NCBI RefSeq assembly: GCF_037975245.1
Contig: NC_092565.1
Coordinates: forward strand, 21,258,999-21,297,998
DNA: 39,000 bases
From: Apostichopus japonicus
Lineage: Eukaryota; Echinodermata; Holothuroidea; Aspidochirotida; Stichopodidae
Direction: 5' to 3'
The translations under genes and the position numbers were made by a program. The notes under the pieces are model-generated. The model did no database searches, was not told the DNA's origin, and saw nothing but the letters and a program-made list of their open reading frames with translations. Numbering within the stretch: the stretch's first letter is position 1; every line of letters starts with the position of its first letter. Of this stretch, positions 1-12,900 are shown piece by piece.

Positions 1-3000
1 TAATCAATACAGTGACTCAACCAAGGATAAAAGGCTTGAAAACTTCCTGTTAATCTTGGGAGCTGTACAAAGTTCTATCTATAGACCTAATGTGCTATTT
101 CCAGTGGTGATTTTGCATTACGTGTGCCAGACAATCAACCTGTACTCTTTGAGTTGGAGTGAGTCCTTTCACAGCTACAAACGGGTCATTGTATCAAAAT
201 GGCAGGAAGGGGACATTGAAAAGCAATTTATTGCATCTGGTCTACATGATATTAACAAAGTAATGATAATGATAAAAGCCGAAAAATAATAGATTTATCA
301 GAAAAAGTGAAGACAGATGCCAAAATTTGATGAGACCTTGATTATTATACTTTAAATTATTTCCAATGTTGATAATATTATGGTTAAGTGCAATTTCCAT
401 ACATAGCTGAGTTAAGAAAGGAGCTGTGAGGTAAACTGTATCACAGTTGAAATTAGGAATCCCGGTAAATAAAATATTAACTACTATAAATTTGAAGGTA
501 AGTATGGCCCAATCCAGGAAATTATTTATAGATTCGAATCTTAGTGAAGCAGTTTTGAGGTGTCTGACGCTGAAGTCTGTCTCTAGTCTAATCCACTGTA
601 ACAGTTCCTGACTGTGTGAACAAACTGCTTTAAATACATCTTTCCACAGTTTGTGTATAATGTGGAGTAACTTGACCATATTGTATATTATATTTTAAAA
701 TGTGATATGGGATAGTCTTTTCCCTGCCATCTTTGTTTCTAGCTTGTTGGATTCCTAATGCGGAGTACAAGAAGCCCATTTATTTTAGTTAAGAAGGGGG
801 CGGGGAACTGCTTGTAATGCAAAATGCCTGTGTAGGCAAACGTATAAAAATCAGAGGGCCTGGCCAGAGAGCATACTGTATATGGAAACCTGTAATTGAA
901 AACAGACCTGAGTAAATTGGGACTAGTGATAACGCTTGATATCTGGTTCAGCCGTTGAATGTAAAAATTATCATTTTCCACGTCCGGTCGGATTTTGTTC
1001 TTCATCTGCCCAGACTTATCTGTGGAGATAAACTTAAATCTGTGGTCATTGAGTATCTGTTACCAATGAGAATGAACTTTTCAGAAAGGAATGTAAACAA
1101 CGAATGTAAATATCAATTTCCTTCTTTTAATATACTACTCTGAGCATATTTTCACAAGTCTTGATAAAGGAAGAGAAGGTTTCTTTGCCTTTGTTATTGT
1201 TTTCTCTGATTTCATTTCCTCGTGGAAAAAACCTGGTCCAGCCGGATCCAAATACAGTATGTACAGGGAACATACAAATGAATAGAGAGGAATTAGATAA
1301 ATGGGCAGTGAGAAGTAGAGAAGCAGCAGATGAACGGGCTAAGAACTTTAGGTTAAATTGATGAGTATAAAAGAGATAGGGTGAGCAGTTGAGGTTATAA
1401 AAGAAGAGGAGGCAGATGAAAGAAAGGTGAAACTATGTAAGAAATGAGATGTGGTGAGGATGGTAAGAAGCAGATGAGGAATAAAAATAGGGGAAATGGG
1501 GAGAAAGTAGGATGGTGAAACAAATGGGTAACTTTATCCTTAGGTTTCTTGAGAGGATGCGGTTGAATGGTATAAAGGCTTGCATCCACAGTCTTAGCTA
1601 GTTGAGTAAACATTCATTGGCTTGAAAATTCCTGCCCGACATACCTTAGTGTGATTCAAATGCTTGAATTGCTTTCCAAATCTTCGTAGTGTTGACTGTG
1701 TGTCTGTGACCAAATTGATAACAGACGCTTCTTTAGGGTTGTGGTACTTGCCCCAAAATATTGTGTTTAGTACGGTACTGCAGACTGACTACAAGAATTA
1801 AGGTTTTAGTGTAAAGTGAAAGTAGGTCGAACTCAGTTACAACAGGAAAGATAATACTATGTAATGATGTATGGTGTCCTCACATTATGGTAGGTCATAA
1901 TGATGCTGGGTTAAGGCTGCACAGTAAACTGGTCTCCAATCTAAAAGCCACGGTTTTGACCCATTTTTGCACATGAAAAACAGGAGAAACACTGCCTGGA
2001 AAATGCGTAAGAATGGCTGGAATATGGTTGACTGCGGTAGTGTAAAACACTGCGAAAGTTGTTCCATATGTGCATTAATAAAGACAATTAACAGGCTAAA
2101 TGCTGTTGATAACAAATACTTATTTACACAAAGGCCCCCCAACATAAGGCAAGCAGTACCATATGTGTCGATCCATTGAGGTAATTTCTCAAAAATTTGT
2201 TCAATTTTCCTTAGTTGTAGATGATATTTTTTATTCCTTTTGAACAGTCAAATTTTCCTTTGATGTTGTCTGATAAGACAAGTGCATTTCATAGAGATCC
2301 ACACAAGAAAAGCAAGTTACGCCAAAATGTATCATTCCTGGGTCTACATGCATGATCATATTAAGGCAATGAGTTTCGTACACCAGTACCACGTAATAAA
2401 AGTATTTCAGCACAAGCGCAAAGTTGAGCGGTAATAACACATTTGAGGTTTACATACATGGTAAAACATGGATAACTAGTCATATTACTGAGATTTGTTC
2501 CCAAATAATCAGTAGATGTTTTCCAATGATTTGATTGGTTGATAGTCTGTAATCAAGCAAGTACTGTATTCATATATAAATCCCTTCAACGCGAAAGATT
2601 CGATCACTGCTGCGTCACTTTCACTGTGTAAACAACTGATAAGCCTATAGATGCTTATTGCTAAATATGCACAGTTCATAACGTTACAATATTTTTTCAC
2701 ATTTGCGTCACAAAACATGGAAATGATATTGTTACTCATGAGCGGCCATCAATGATTTCTCATGCACTTGGCCTCAAAAATGGAATGATCATATTTGTGT
2801 TAATCTTATCACAGTGTTCTTATAATTGTTTCATGAAACATGCTGGTCTGTTTTCAACTTTTTGCCTTAGTAAATGTTCGTGCTAATTTTGCGAGTTGGG
2901 TAGTTAGCACATCATTAGTTAGTACTTCAGTTTGGGAGTTCCATGCCTATTTTAGTGTGTGTGAAGACATTGCATTGTAAACAAGTTACATTTGTGTTTG

Positions 3001-4159
3001 CGTGTAGGCTATCACTGGGGCGTGATGAGCCGCTCAGCAAAACTTCAAGTTCAGTGTTCATTTCTTTAAAAACAAGAACGGCAAACAAAAAGTGTTTTGG
3101 TCTTAGTATTATTTTTTGAAACTGCCTCTAAAATATGTAACATTCGGCTGCAAATACAACTTGACATTCCCAAATACGTGACCCTCTGGAGTGGAAGAAA
3201 TTTTGCAACTTAGATAGTTTGTGTACAGTATGTACAGTACCATACATATGTTTTAAAAACCAGGTTTTTTTTTTATTAAAATTGGTTTAAAAATTGAAAA
3301 CAGGCCCTTATTTAGTTTGCAGCCACATGCTATGGTTTCTAGGCATGGGATAATCCTTTAAATTTAGATGCCACTGAAGGAGGTGGATCTTGTCAATTAA
3401 GCACTCACTTTCTATTAAAAAGCTGCAGAGCAAAATTGTGCTGCTTAATAGAGCTATCAGTAATACTGTAGTGTAGTGCAGCACATATAGGTATTAATAG
3501 GACATTGTAGTATCATAGCTATCAAAGTGTTAGCATGTCAGAGTGGCCAGATGGACAATTCCAAGCAGGGAAAAATTTCACGTTTTGTGTAGAAGTTTAC
3601 ATATTAACAAATATCAGTAAGTACAGTACTTATTATAAAATACCTAAAGTACTTAGGTGAGCTTCTTTATATGCACAAACTGTCATACATAATTGTAAAT
3701 TTCTGTAAGATTCTGCAATTTTGCGTATCAATTAGCTACAGTATGCGATATTTGATTATTCCTCGAAGTAATTTGGAGATGCAGAAAGTTCTGCAAGGAA
3801 AGTACTTTGAAAAACAACTTAGAACTGCAATTTTTAGCATGCATGGTAAAATTTGGAGCCAACACTGATGACCTATGAGAACAGTACAACACAGATCTGT
3901 TAAAAGGATTGTCTGGTGGCCCAAAGAAGTTAGCTTAAAAAATAGTAAATAATTTTCCAAACATGTTGTCAAAGTATGAGAACGCTAATGTTGCGTTTGA
4001 CAGAGAAACGATTTTTTAATCATTATGGATAGACATTTCAAATATGATTTGAACAGTACAATACGTGACGTCAGCTCTGCCATAGCAGATTGCGTCATAA
4101 CCCACCCTCCGCACAGTACCTATATGGTAATCACAACAAAAACAGCGTTTGTATACGGA
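1..4159. other. non-coding DNA 5' of the recognised exons, first part
   Basis: I see no recognisable gene. Open frames are all under 150 codons, lack family similarity and have no coding-like composition. It contains a purine-rich tract at about 1390-1520 and repeated TACAGTA/TACTGTA heptamers. A perfect TGACGTCA palindrome (CRE-like) sits at 4066-4073. It could be a 5' intron of the FAM193 gene or upstream intergenic DNA. Confidence 0.6.
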
Positions 4160-4669
4160 TAAATTTCTTCCTTAATTTCCGGTGAAATTTCTTTAAAATT
4201 AGATATGTTTTCAAAAACTCCTTAAGCGGCCATGTACTTGATCGGTGGTTCCGTGGTCTTTGTGTAACACAAGGTAAATTTTAACAGCAGATTCTGAGTT
4301 GTTCAGGCTATACATCGCGCTATCCAGCTCCAACGCGAAAAATGTTCGCATGTAAGCTTTACTCAAACGTTGACAATCGGACAGTTCTGCGAAGCCTAAG
4401 CTTCTCATTGCTACATTCTGCTCTGACAACGATTCGATCAATTTCTTCAATAATTTCCGGTGAAATTTCTTATAAATTAGATATGATTTAAAAAACTCCT
4501 TAAGCCGCCATATATGTAGTAGATCGGTGGTTTCGTGGTCTTTGTGAAACACAAGATAAGTTTTAACAGCAGGCTCTTCGTTGTTTACACATCGCGGTAT
4601 CCAGCTCCAGCGCGAAGACTGTTCGCGTGTATAGGCTACTCTAACGTTTACAATCAGACAGTTCTGCGA
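4160..4669. repeat. direct duplication, ~232-bp units offset by ~277 bp
   Basis: Unit 1 (about 4160-4392) and unit 2 (about 4438-4669) share long blocks: TAATTTCCGGTGAAATTTCT, ATCGGTGGTT(C/T)CGTGGTCTT, AACAGCAG, TATCCAGCTCCA, GACAGTTCTGCGA. Identity is roughly 80-85% by eye. On the minus strand both units fall in one 158-codon open frame (4211-4687) that carries the repeated peptide YLVxHKDHxTTD. In that segment the two copies differ by more replacement than silent changes. Unit 1 also goes out of frame towards its 3' end. A decayed duplication is therefore likelier than a gene. Confidence 0.8.
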
Positions 4670-7600
4670 TGGCATCGATCCCGCCAAGTTTCATCTTTCG
4701 GTTTAACGAATACTTTACAAGTTTCCTTTTACTGTTAATTTGATCCGTGAATTTTATTTCAGCGATTTCGAAGAACAGTTAATGAACTGTGGTTTGAGTG
4801 TGAGTGTACTATGTGTAACGCTATACAAGTACACCAACTGAGCATCGTAGTATATACGTTCGCGAGTATGTACGTTATATATATGAGGCAATCCAATGTG
4901 CTTACACGTGAGTTTATTTGCTGCGGAATTGGGAGTGCTAACTTCAAGTCGCCTGTTTTGCCTATCTGCAACCACTATGTCAATCACCATATTGAAGCGT
5001 TCGAACAAACGGTACTTTTGGTGAGAAACTGGTGAATTTGAAAACCAGATTTCTACAAGAAGAAAACGTCGAATGGGGACAATTTTTACATGGTTAGAAA
5101 GAGAAAAATAATAACTACAAAGACAATGTATCAAAATCTTCCACCAGACAATTCCTTTAACAGGAATTACAGGATTCACAGGAATGTTACATAAATCGTT
5201 AGTTGATTTGATTAAGTGATTCTTGGAATGACTACATAGCTTTAATGTTATTGTTTACTTGCTAGAAATTCAAAGGTCATTTTCGAGAATGTTTTGTTTG
5301 CGTACACCATTGTAATCACCTTCAACTGTGATTTGCTTGTTACTGGGAGTGATGGTACTATAAGTACAGCAGGGTAAACTTTGCATGATTTCAGATGGTG
5401 CAAGTAGTTTTTAGCATGACTTGTGAAAGCTAAACATAACATGTACAGTAAAAGATTGAGAACACTGTCATCACAACACTGTCTTGATTTTCAGCTTTTG
5501 TTTTAACTAAGAGAAGGTCGGTACATGATCAAGTTTTGTAGTATAGGAAAATGACATTAAGGTAATTGTCTAGCACTAAATGAAAAGCGATAAACCACAT
5601 GTGGAAATTTGAAAGAACATTTTAGTCTGCAGCTCTTACCCTGAAATTAATTTACGATGTAGGTCCTAAACCACACCATACGTGAACAGGAAAAAGAAGT
5701 GAAGTTATAGAAGAAAAAGAAGAAAAAGAAGTTATAGAACACAAATTTGAACCCTCACTCTTCTGAAGCAAAACAGTGTGATAAATACCAGGCCCTGTAC
5801 TAAGTGTGATAATATTGCAAAATTCAGATGTTACAATGGAGTTTCCTTCAGCCAATCTCCCAGTAACCAAATATAGATGTTCAAAATAATTTTTTTTTTT
5901 TTTTTTCATATAGTTGAAGTAAATCTGATAAGCTGCAAATTATTCATAGCTTCCTATTTCAATCATTATCAAATACGTATGTAGTCACAGTTTATATCCT
6001 TTGCACCAAGTTCAATACAGAGTTGTAAAAAAAATGTTGCTGCACTTCTTGAATCCCAAGATTTTGCATGCCACAGGAAATTTTATGAAATTTGTATGAT
6101 TTGCAATTTTCTGTCCAGATTGTTTTACATAAAAATATGGATTGTGCATACAAACCAGTACCATTGAAAGGAGTAATTGTTAGTCCAAAGACTAAAACAT
6201 TGATAGTACTGTACATGTACAGTATGTGTCCTGGTTAATTTATTGGTATATGGATGGGTAATCATGTTACTATTAGTTTTATAAGATAGATTTAGTGATA
6301 TTAAAACCTTCCCTTGGTAAGATATTCAGAGTTCCATTAGCAATGCACATGGTGGAAAATTGCTGTCAAAGGGGTGTCATGGTTGCAAGGAAACAGGTAA
6401 GTCAATCTGAAATTTCAAAACCAGCTGAGATTTGGAAAAACAGTACATTGGTATAAATTATTGATAGATCTACAGATTACCTTCAATATTTAAGTTTGCA
6501 GACTTCAAACTGTTGGTTTGTAGAAACTCTAGAAATGTGAAGGAAAAAAACCCATGTAGCATCTGTCATGTGTACAGTATCATATGCACAAATTACAGTA
6601 CTCTATGTGTATAGGAGGTGCAGGAGGTGAAGTATTTATTTTCGCTTTGACAAACATTAGTTCAAAAATGTTGAACACAGTTGTTGTCTTTAAATAGCAC
6701 ATACATGTATGTCAGTGCCAGCATGCATAGTCTCTTCACATATGTACAGAAGCAGCCCAGGAATGCAAATCACTTAATGTTAATGTGTTTCCCAAGGAAC
6801 TTTATTCGTCTGTATCAGTCACTCGTGATAAGAGTGCATTGCTCCTCGAATCCTCTCATTATGCAGCTAAATTCAAAGTCGAGTTCCACCTTCTCGTGAA
6901 AGCTCTCAATTTCACTGCTCAGGTGACTACTGTAGCTGTAGCGAAGAGTAAGGTGCCCAGCTGCAGGGGGAATGCAATATAAGTTACAGGTCTGAGAGCT
7001 CCCTTGGGGCAGTGGAGAAGAAGGGACATAGTGTAAATAAAAGTTAGCACACTCACTACATATTGCAAAACTGGTGGGAGTTCCCCCTCCATGTTTTTGT
7101 AACATTCTTACAACAATTTTTACGGTATGTTCAAACTCTCACATGATCCGTAAGGTCTATTGAAATAATAAGCTAGCGTGCAGTTTACATGTAGAGAGAA
7201 GCACACAACTTTATTAGGTATTTGTGTCATTCCTTTCTTGAGCTAAATACTGCTCTCTTAGCCACTGTAACAGTGCCATAGAAAACTTGGAATATAAAAG
7301 TCCTCTACGTGAAGCCTGGTATTAGAACCCCACAAGTGTTGATTTGTAGAAATGAAAGCATTTGGAAATTTGTAATCTATTTTCCCAGCCTAATCACATG
7401 ATGTCCACTGTATTGTATAGAGAGTAATACTGTACCATCAAGAACAGCACTGTAACTTGCCAACCATATCTGTTTTGTTTGTTTTTTCACACATATTGTG
7501 TGATTTACTTTTTGTAGGCTGTAACACTAACTATGGCAAAAAAAAAAAAAAAAGAGGAAATACACTTACTGAGCTAAGGTAAGGGAAAAAAAAGACATGG

Positions 7601-9768
7601 AACATTCAGCTATTGTAAAGGAGAAGAAACTGCTTATTAATGTTAGTAGTATATCTTTAACTCAGGAACTATTATCCACATAACATGAATACAGTATAAA
7701 TTTGTGTCCATGTATGGGAACAAACTTTGCAGTAACAATAATTTGTTTGTGTGTAAGTGTGTGTGTGTGGCTACTTTGAGATTTCTTTTAGTCCACAATG
7801 AATCCCATAGAGTAGAACACTACTTTAGTAATGTGTGTACAAATATTCTGTACTTAAACATGTTTAGCTCAGGATCAAGAGTTAGCTCAGGATCAAGAGC
7901 ACAATAGGCATTATTCTGAAGCTTTGTATTATATACTGTACCTACAGTATAAATGAAATTCATTGATTACCACCTCCTCTGATCACCAGTAAAAGCACAC
8001 TTCATCCATGCAGTATTATCACACCACACTACAACACAGTAATCTCCTTCATCATATGGAAGAGAGCTCAAAACAGATTAAGTGTTGTGTGGGTTGCCTG
8101 TACTGTGTTCTGTTGGCTCTGTGTTGTACATCTGTGTACTAGAGTATATACTACTGTGTGTAGTGTACTGCTGTACTGTGTCTCTGTGTTATAGGGGTAC
8201 CTCCATTGTGTATGAACAGAGGAAAAACAAAACTCTCATCTGTGTGATACAGACAAACAGACAGACAGGCAGACAAATAGATGGAATGAATATAACAAAG
8301 AACATTCTAATATTTAAATAAGAAGGGCTTCCATTATAGTACATTGTCTTTTTGTACTTCCATTTCAGCAACTTCAGTATTTAAGATATTACAAGCTAGG
8401 TTTTTGCTCCACACTGGTAGGCCATTCATTTTATTCTTCTTGTTCTTGTTTTGCTATCTTGATCAATACAATGAATGCACATACATTAAGAGTACCACAC
8501 GATTTGATTTGACTCAGTAAATCTGCAATGCCACTAACATATTAATTCTACCATGTACAGTACACTGAAGTCCCTTTGATCAGTTTTGTAGTGCATCTCA
8601 CTGTAAATGGCATGCTACAGTTTGTTACTGCAAGTAGCTACAGACTTCTTTTAATATCTTCCAGAACTAATCACTGGTTCGGGGCTTTGTCGTGCAGCTA
8701 CACTCTGCTGTGGAATTGAGTGTTGATTCAAAGTGGCCCTTTAAGTTTTGCAAAAACAGTTACACTAGACAATTAGATCAGGCAAGAGGGTGTGTTACTG
8801 ACTTTGTGTTACTAATTTTGTTAGTGTGGCTCATAAACTACCAAAGCAGTGTACTTTGTATCCTACACAACACCCTCCTCCACCCTCCCAATTATGTGTC
8901 TAGAAATACAAGTTGTCAGGAAAACATTTTTTCTTTTAGAACATCTGTTCTGCCGACCCCTTAGAAAAGCAATGGCCCCCCTAAAGAAGTCTAGCTATGC
9001 CTTGTCCTCAGGTCAAACACATGGACCAGTTTATGTGGCCTTCATACCCACCATTTCTGCTACCGCTGTAGCGTGGTATACCGCACAAGTTGTTAGAAAT
9101 CCCATCTGCAGTTTAGGACAATTAAGTCACAATATATTTCCTACAAGAGTACATTATACATGAGGAAAAATGAAAAGGATTGGCAAATTTGGCAAGTGTT
9201 ACCTCTGTTCTTGAGTCATTGTGTATTAGTCACTATTAGCCAGAAAAAAATATGAGGCCCTTGAAACCTCCAAAGTCCAAACGCTTTTCGTTGGTCTGTG
9301 AAGGGACTAAAGTATGTAAATGTACAGTTTAACAACCTGGGAAAAAAAAGAAACGTTTTGGGTTACAATGATGATTTGTGTCTGTGTGAGGCTTGAAACA
9401 TACCAAACTGAACATTAATGTGAGAGGTTGATGTCTTCTTGTCAATTGGAAAACATTCAAGTGCAGATGCTTCTCGTTGTTTTCCTCTGTAAACTTTGAT
9501 CTTGTTTACGAGTGAATTGTTCTAGTCAAGTATGGTACTATATGTTGTTCACGGTTTTTTCAATACTGCAGTTCTCATCAAGTTTTAAGCATTTGTAGGA
9601 TACTTGAAACTGTTTGTCCTGGATAAGTGCCAGATGTGTTGGTCATGCAGTTAATTGTTCTGGTGACTGTGGCTATTACTACTGTATGTTAAGGTCACAA
9701 ATTCAGTTACTGTTGGTAACTACAGTATATAACTGGTTTGTAATGCTTAAACATTTTCTTTTGCACAG
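4670..9768. other. non-coding DNA 5' of the recognised exons, second part
   Basis: There is no gene that I can support. It holds a dense set of TACWGTA heptamers, A-runs at 7540-7553, GT-rich patches near 7740-7768 and 8090-8180, and a tandem 18-bp duplication at 7864-7899. The open frame 8849-9163 follows a good acceptor (CTTTTAG ending at 8939) but has no donor and no similarity. The missing 5' FAM193 exon or exons could be here or off the window. Confidence 0.55.
7864..7899 (+). repeat. perfect 18-bp tandem duplication
   Basis: TTAGCTCAGGATCAAGAG occurs twice head to tail (7864-7881 and 7882-7899) with no mismatch, so it is a recent local duplication. No function is apparent. Confidence 0.95.
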
Positions 9769-9921
9769 CCTTTGACTGGACCCAAGAGCCACAACCCTTA
9801 CTTGGACAGAAACCACTGCCTCTTGTGTCGCAGAGAGAGGCCCGACCCACCCAGAGGCAGCTTTAGTTCTATTATTGGAGATGGAAAGGATGGGGAGGAA
9901 CAACTACTTAATACCACATCT
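9769..9921 (+). CDS. FAM193 exon 1 found (residues 1-51), CLLC motif
   Basis: Acceptor TTTGCACAG, donor GTAAGT; 153 nt, phase 0 at both ends. The reading starts PLTGPKSHNPYLDRNHCLLC and ends LLNTTS. The CLLC pair (residues 17 and 20) followed by RRERPDPP matches the N-terminal cysteine pair of FAM193 proteins. It probably forms a zinc site with the CPEC pair of the next exon (spacing C-x2-C-x36-C-x2-C), which is inference from the pattern. The clean acceptor means at least one further exon lies 5'. Confidence 0.88.
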
Positions 9922-12900
9922 GTAAGTAGTGACCATTGTCTCCCAATTCTGTTGCTCCTCTGTTACCCCTTAATGTTTTCAAATGTAACCAAGCAAACAG
10001 TACGATATAAAATTTGTGGGACACAGAATATACTGTATTGGATTATACCAATTAAGATCTCGCCACTAATGAGCAACCAATTGATTGCAACAACGCAGAT
10101 ATCTTCGATTGAGTTGTTATCCAGCTGTGTGTGAATATAACAAAAGGCTTTGTTTGTTACGACCCAACTCAATATCCAGCTTTAATACATCTTGCCATGT
10201 AGGACAGTAGGTTCCATCTTATCTTTAAGAAAAAACTTGATTTTACATGTTTGAATTACAAAATATCAACGTTGTGACAACATTTGAACAGAGAAAATCG
10301 TTTCTTGGAATATTACAAAATATCAATGTTGTTAAACCTTGACTGCCATGAATGAACCTGTTTCAAGGACTTGACCTTGAGGCCATGCAGGCTTATCTAT
10401 GCTCAATATCGGCCTGCAGACAATCTTGTTTCTACCGGTTCTTGTCAAATTACATTGGTCCGTTATTGTGGTAAAAGTTTCAGTTGATTACAGCAAAGGG
10501 GACAGTTTAAAGTGATTATAAACAATCAAGATAACAAAAGGAAAATATGGAGAATTTTTGGGTAATTTTTAGAATCAGGTTTAGCCGTCAAATTACTGCA
10601 GTAACATTGTAATAAGCTCTTTGCTCATTCTGACCTATGTTGACGTCATCCTATACAAGGGCTTTCTCCCTAAAAATATCATCCCAGGATTGTCATTTTG
10701 GAGTATTTCTCAGAAATTCCCTTGTCATGTTCACAGGTTTGTACCTCAGAAAAGTGATGCAAATTTGCTACACTCTGGCTAAGAATCCAAGTATCCACTT
10801 TTCACATGTAGGGTTCATCTCGAGGGACAACATTGATTTCTCTGTGAATTAGTAACGTCAACTAATGGACTCTTTATCCCTCTCTCCAACAGATGCCCCT
10901 TTGGCTGTGTCCGGAGTGCAGACAGAATGTGGAGGAGGAAGAACGAAATTCAAAGACATACGATTCACCTTCCCTGGTAAGTTGACATGCCGTTATAATG
11001 TTTCCCCTGGTCTCATGCTAGCTTCATCATGCTAGCCTCAGGGAAGCTGCTCTCTCTCTCTTATCGAACATTCAGACAGGCAGGCAGGATTTATTTCAGA
11101 CTAATCTAGATTTCTGAGTAACCAAAATTACCTTGTGGACCTGCAGTGTGTTCTCGACCATGTTACCACTTCCAGCGTGGTAATTCCCATTGTCCTTTAC
11201 AAAAAAAAAAAAATTTTTTTTTATCTCAATCAAACCTTGAATATAGAGTTTTGTGAATTTTAGAATATTAACAAGGGGGGAAAAAAACCATGTCAGCCTT
11301 GAGCTGTATCTTTCTCTCTCAGCTGCTAAGTGAGTCAAATTAATCAAGGGATAATGGCTTTGTATGTCTCCTATAGGACAGGCAGTTACAGTCTGGTTAC
11401 AATGAACAGCTGCTCTCTGCGCAGAGGGACAATGCGCTTTACCTATAGACGGAATAATTCATTTTGGTATTGCACAACGGAACACCATGAGAAATGACAA
11501 AATTGCTTTACAAAAACGCCACTTCCATGTCTAAGTAGTGTGTGCGGGAAGCTTAATATTTCAAAATCTGATTGTGAAAAATTTTGAATGCTTCTATTTC
11601 TATGATAATTGGTTAAAAGCTCTGCAGTTTGGCATAATTTGAATTTGGACTTGAAGTTTTGAAATTTTGTTGTATAATGCCGATATCCGCACTCTATTAT
11701 GTATGGTCAACACAGCGGATGACAGCCTTGCTGTATACGTAGTAGTAGTACTGTAGTTGGTTGTATTACGCTGATCTCCAAACATTCTATGCTGGTATAA
11801 AATAATATAAAAAGATACAAAAGCTGTATAAAATGTCAGCAAAAAGTTGAATCAATTTAGTTAGCAGCCTACAGTATGTAGAGCTCTGTAAGTAGTCATC
11901 GTTAACCCTATGTTGAATTCATTTCTCTTCAGCATAGGGAGCTGATGGTTTCAATCTCATTTAGTTGCTCCAAGAAAGTCATAAGCTGTGAATCACCTTT
12001 GAGAAATTGCCAAAAGAAAATCAATTTACGTCATTATACATTTTTTCCCCAAATTAATAATCCATTTTAATATTAAAACTTAAAAACATATTAACATCTG
12101 AAATCTACAGATAAAGCTATTTTACGTAGGTAAACATCTTTGCTGATATGCCAGTTTTTTACTTTGTCTTTATTAATCTTTATTAATCATTTCCTGGATT
12201 CTCTGCAAATTTAAGAATGAAGCCTAACTGCCAAACTTTTTACCATCCATGGGAAGCTTTTTCGTTCACAATCCTGTAACCTGTGAATACATGCTGTAGA
12301 TCTACATATATACACTGCATGTAAGGCCCCCATATGCATTGCTGTCCACCTGCCTTGGAATATTACAACCACATTTCTAAATTTCATGTTGTCGGTAGTT
12401 CAGTCTGACCGTCAACGTTGATCGTAGGGGAAGTAAATCGTTGCGTTGACATAAAGCGAGGCCTGTTGCATAAGTAGACATTAATTGGGGTCCCTAATTC
12501 TCTTCCATACATTCACCCTCTTTTGTACATTATTCACAGCAGCGTTGCACCGTTCTATGAATTCCATGTTTATTAATCGATTGAACTTTCAAACGAGTGA
12601 ACTATAGATGGCGGACAAAATTTTGCGTCTTTTTGTAAAAGCAAATAAAAATGTTCTGGGGAAAAGCAGATCGTCTACGGCACATACGTCGCAAAGCAAT
12701 TGATGAGCAAACAGAATCCACAATGCGCATGGAAAAGGTTTAATAACTAAGAGAAAATGAAATGATTTTAAAGAAAGAAAGAAGAATGATTATTCTTATT
12801 ATTATTTATGTTTGGGGCATTGATGTACAGTATGTACAGTGTATTGTTTGCCGTTCCAAACAAGAGTTCTGTTTTGATGTGCGTTGAAGGTGAATGACTC

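Noticed and set aside
1161-1361. Plus frame ending NREELDKWAVRSREAADERA, which looks protein-like
   Set aside because: Short, no recognisable family, no good acceptor or donor around it, and it continues into purine-rich low-complexity DNA that would give such charged peptides by chance.
4066-4073. TGACGTCA palindrome as a CRE promoter element
   Set aside because: A perfect match, but a single 8-mer is expected by chance about once per 65 kb or more often, and no transcription start or first exon is visible nearby.
6785-7105. Overlapping plus and minus frames with coding-like appearance (a plus frame with LLESSHYAAKFKVEFHLL and a 96-codon minus frame)
   Set aside because: Both strands are open, neither has family similarity, and the best exon model (CAAG acceptor, CAGGTGACT donor) is weak. 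It could still be an unrecognised 5' exon, but I cannot support it.
8939-9163. Candidate 5' FAM193 exon after the strong acceptor TTTTCTTTTAG
   Set aside because: The three frames either stop within a few codons or run on with no plausible donor, and none resembles FAM193.
10108-10178. Inverted ATTGAGTTG / CAACTCAAT as a transposon terminal repeat
   Set aside because: The arms are only 9 bp, with no flanking duplication and no second copy in the window.
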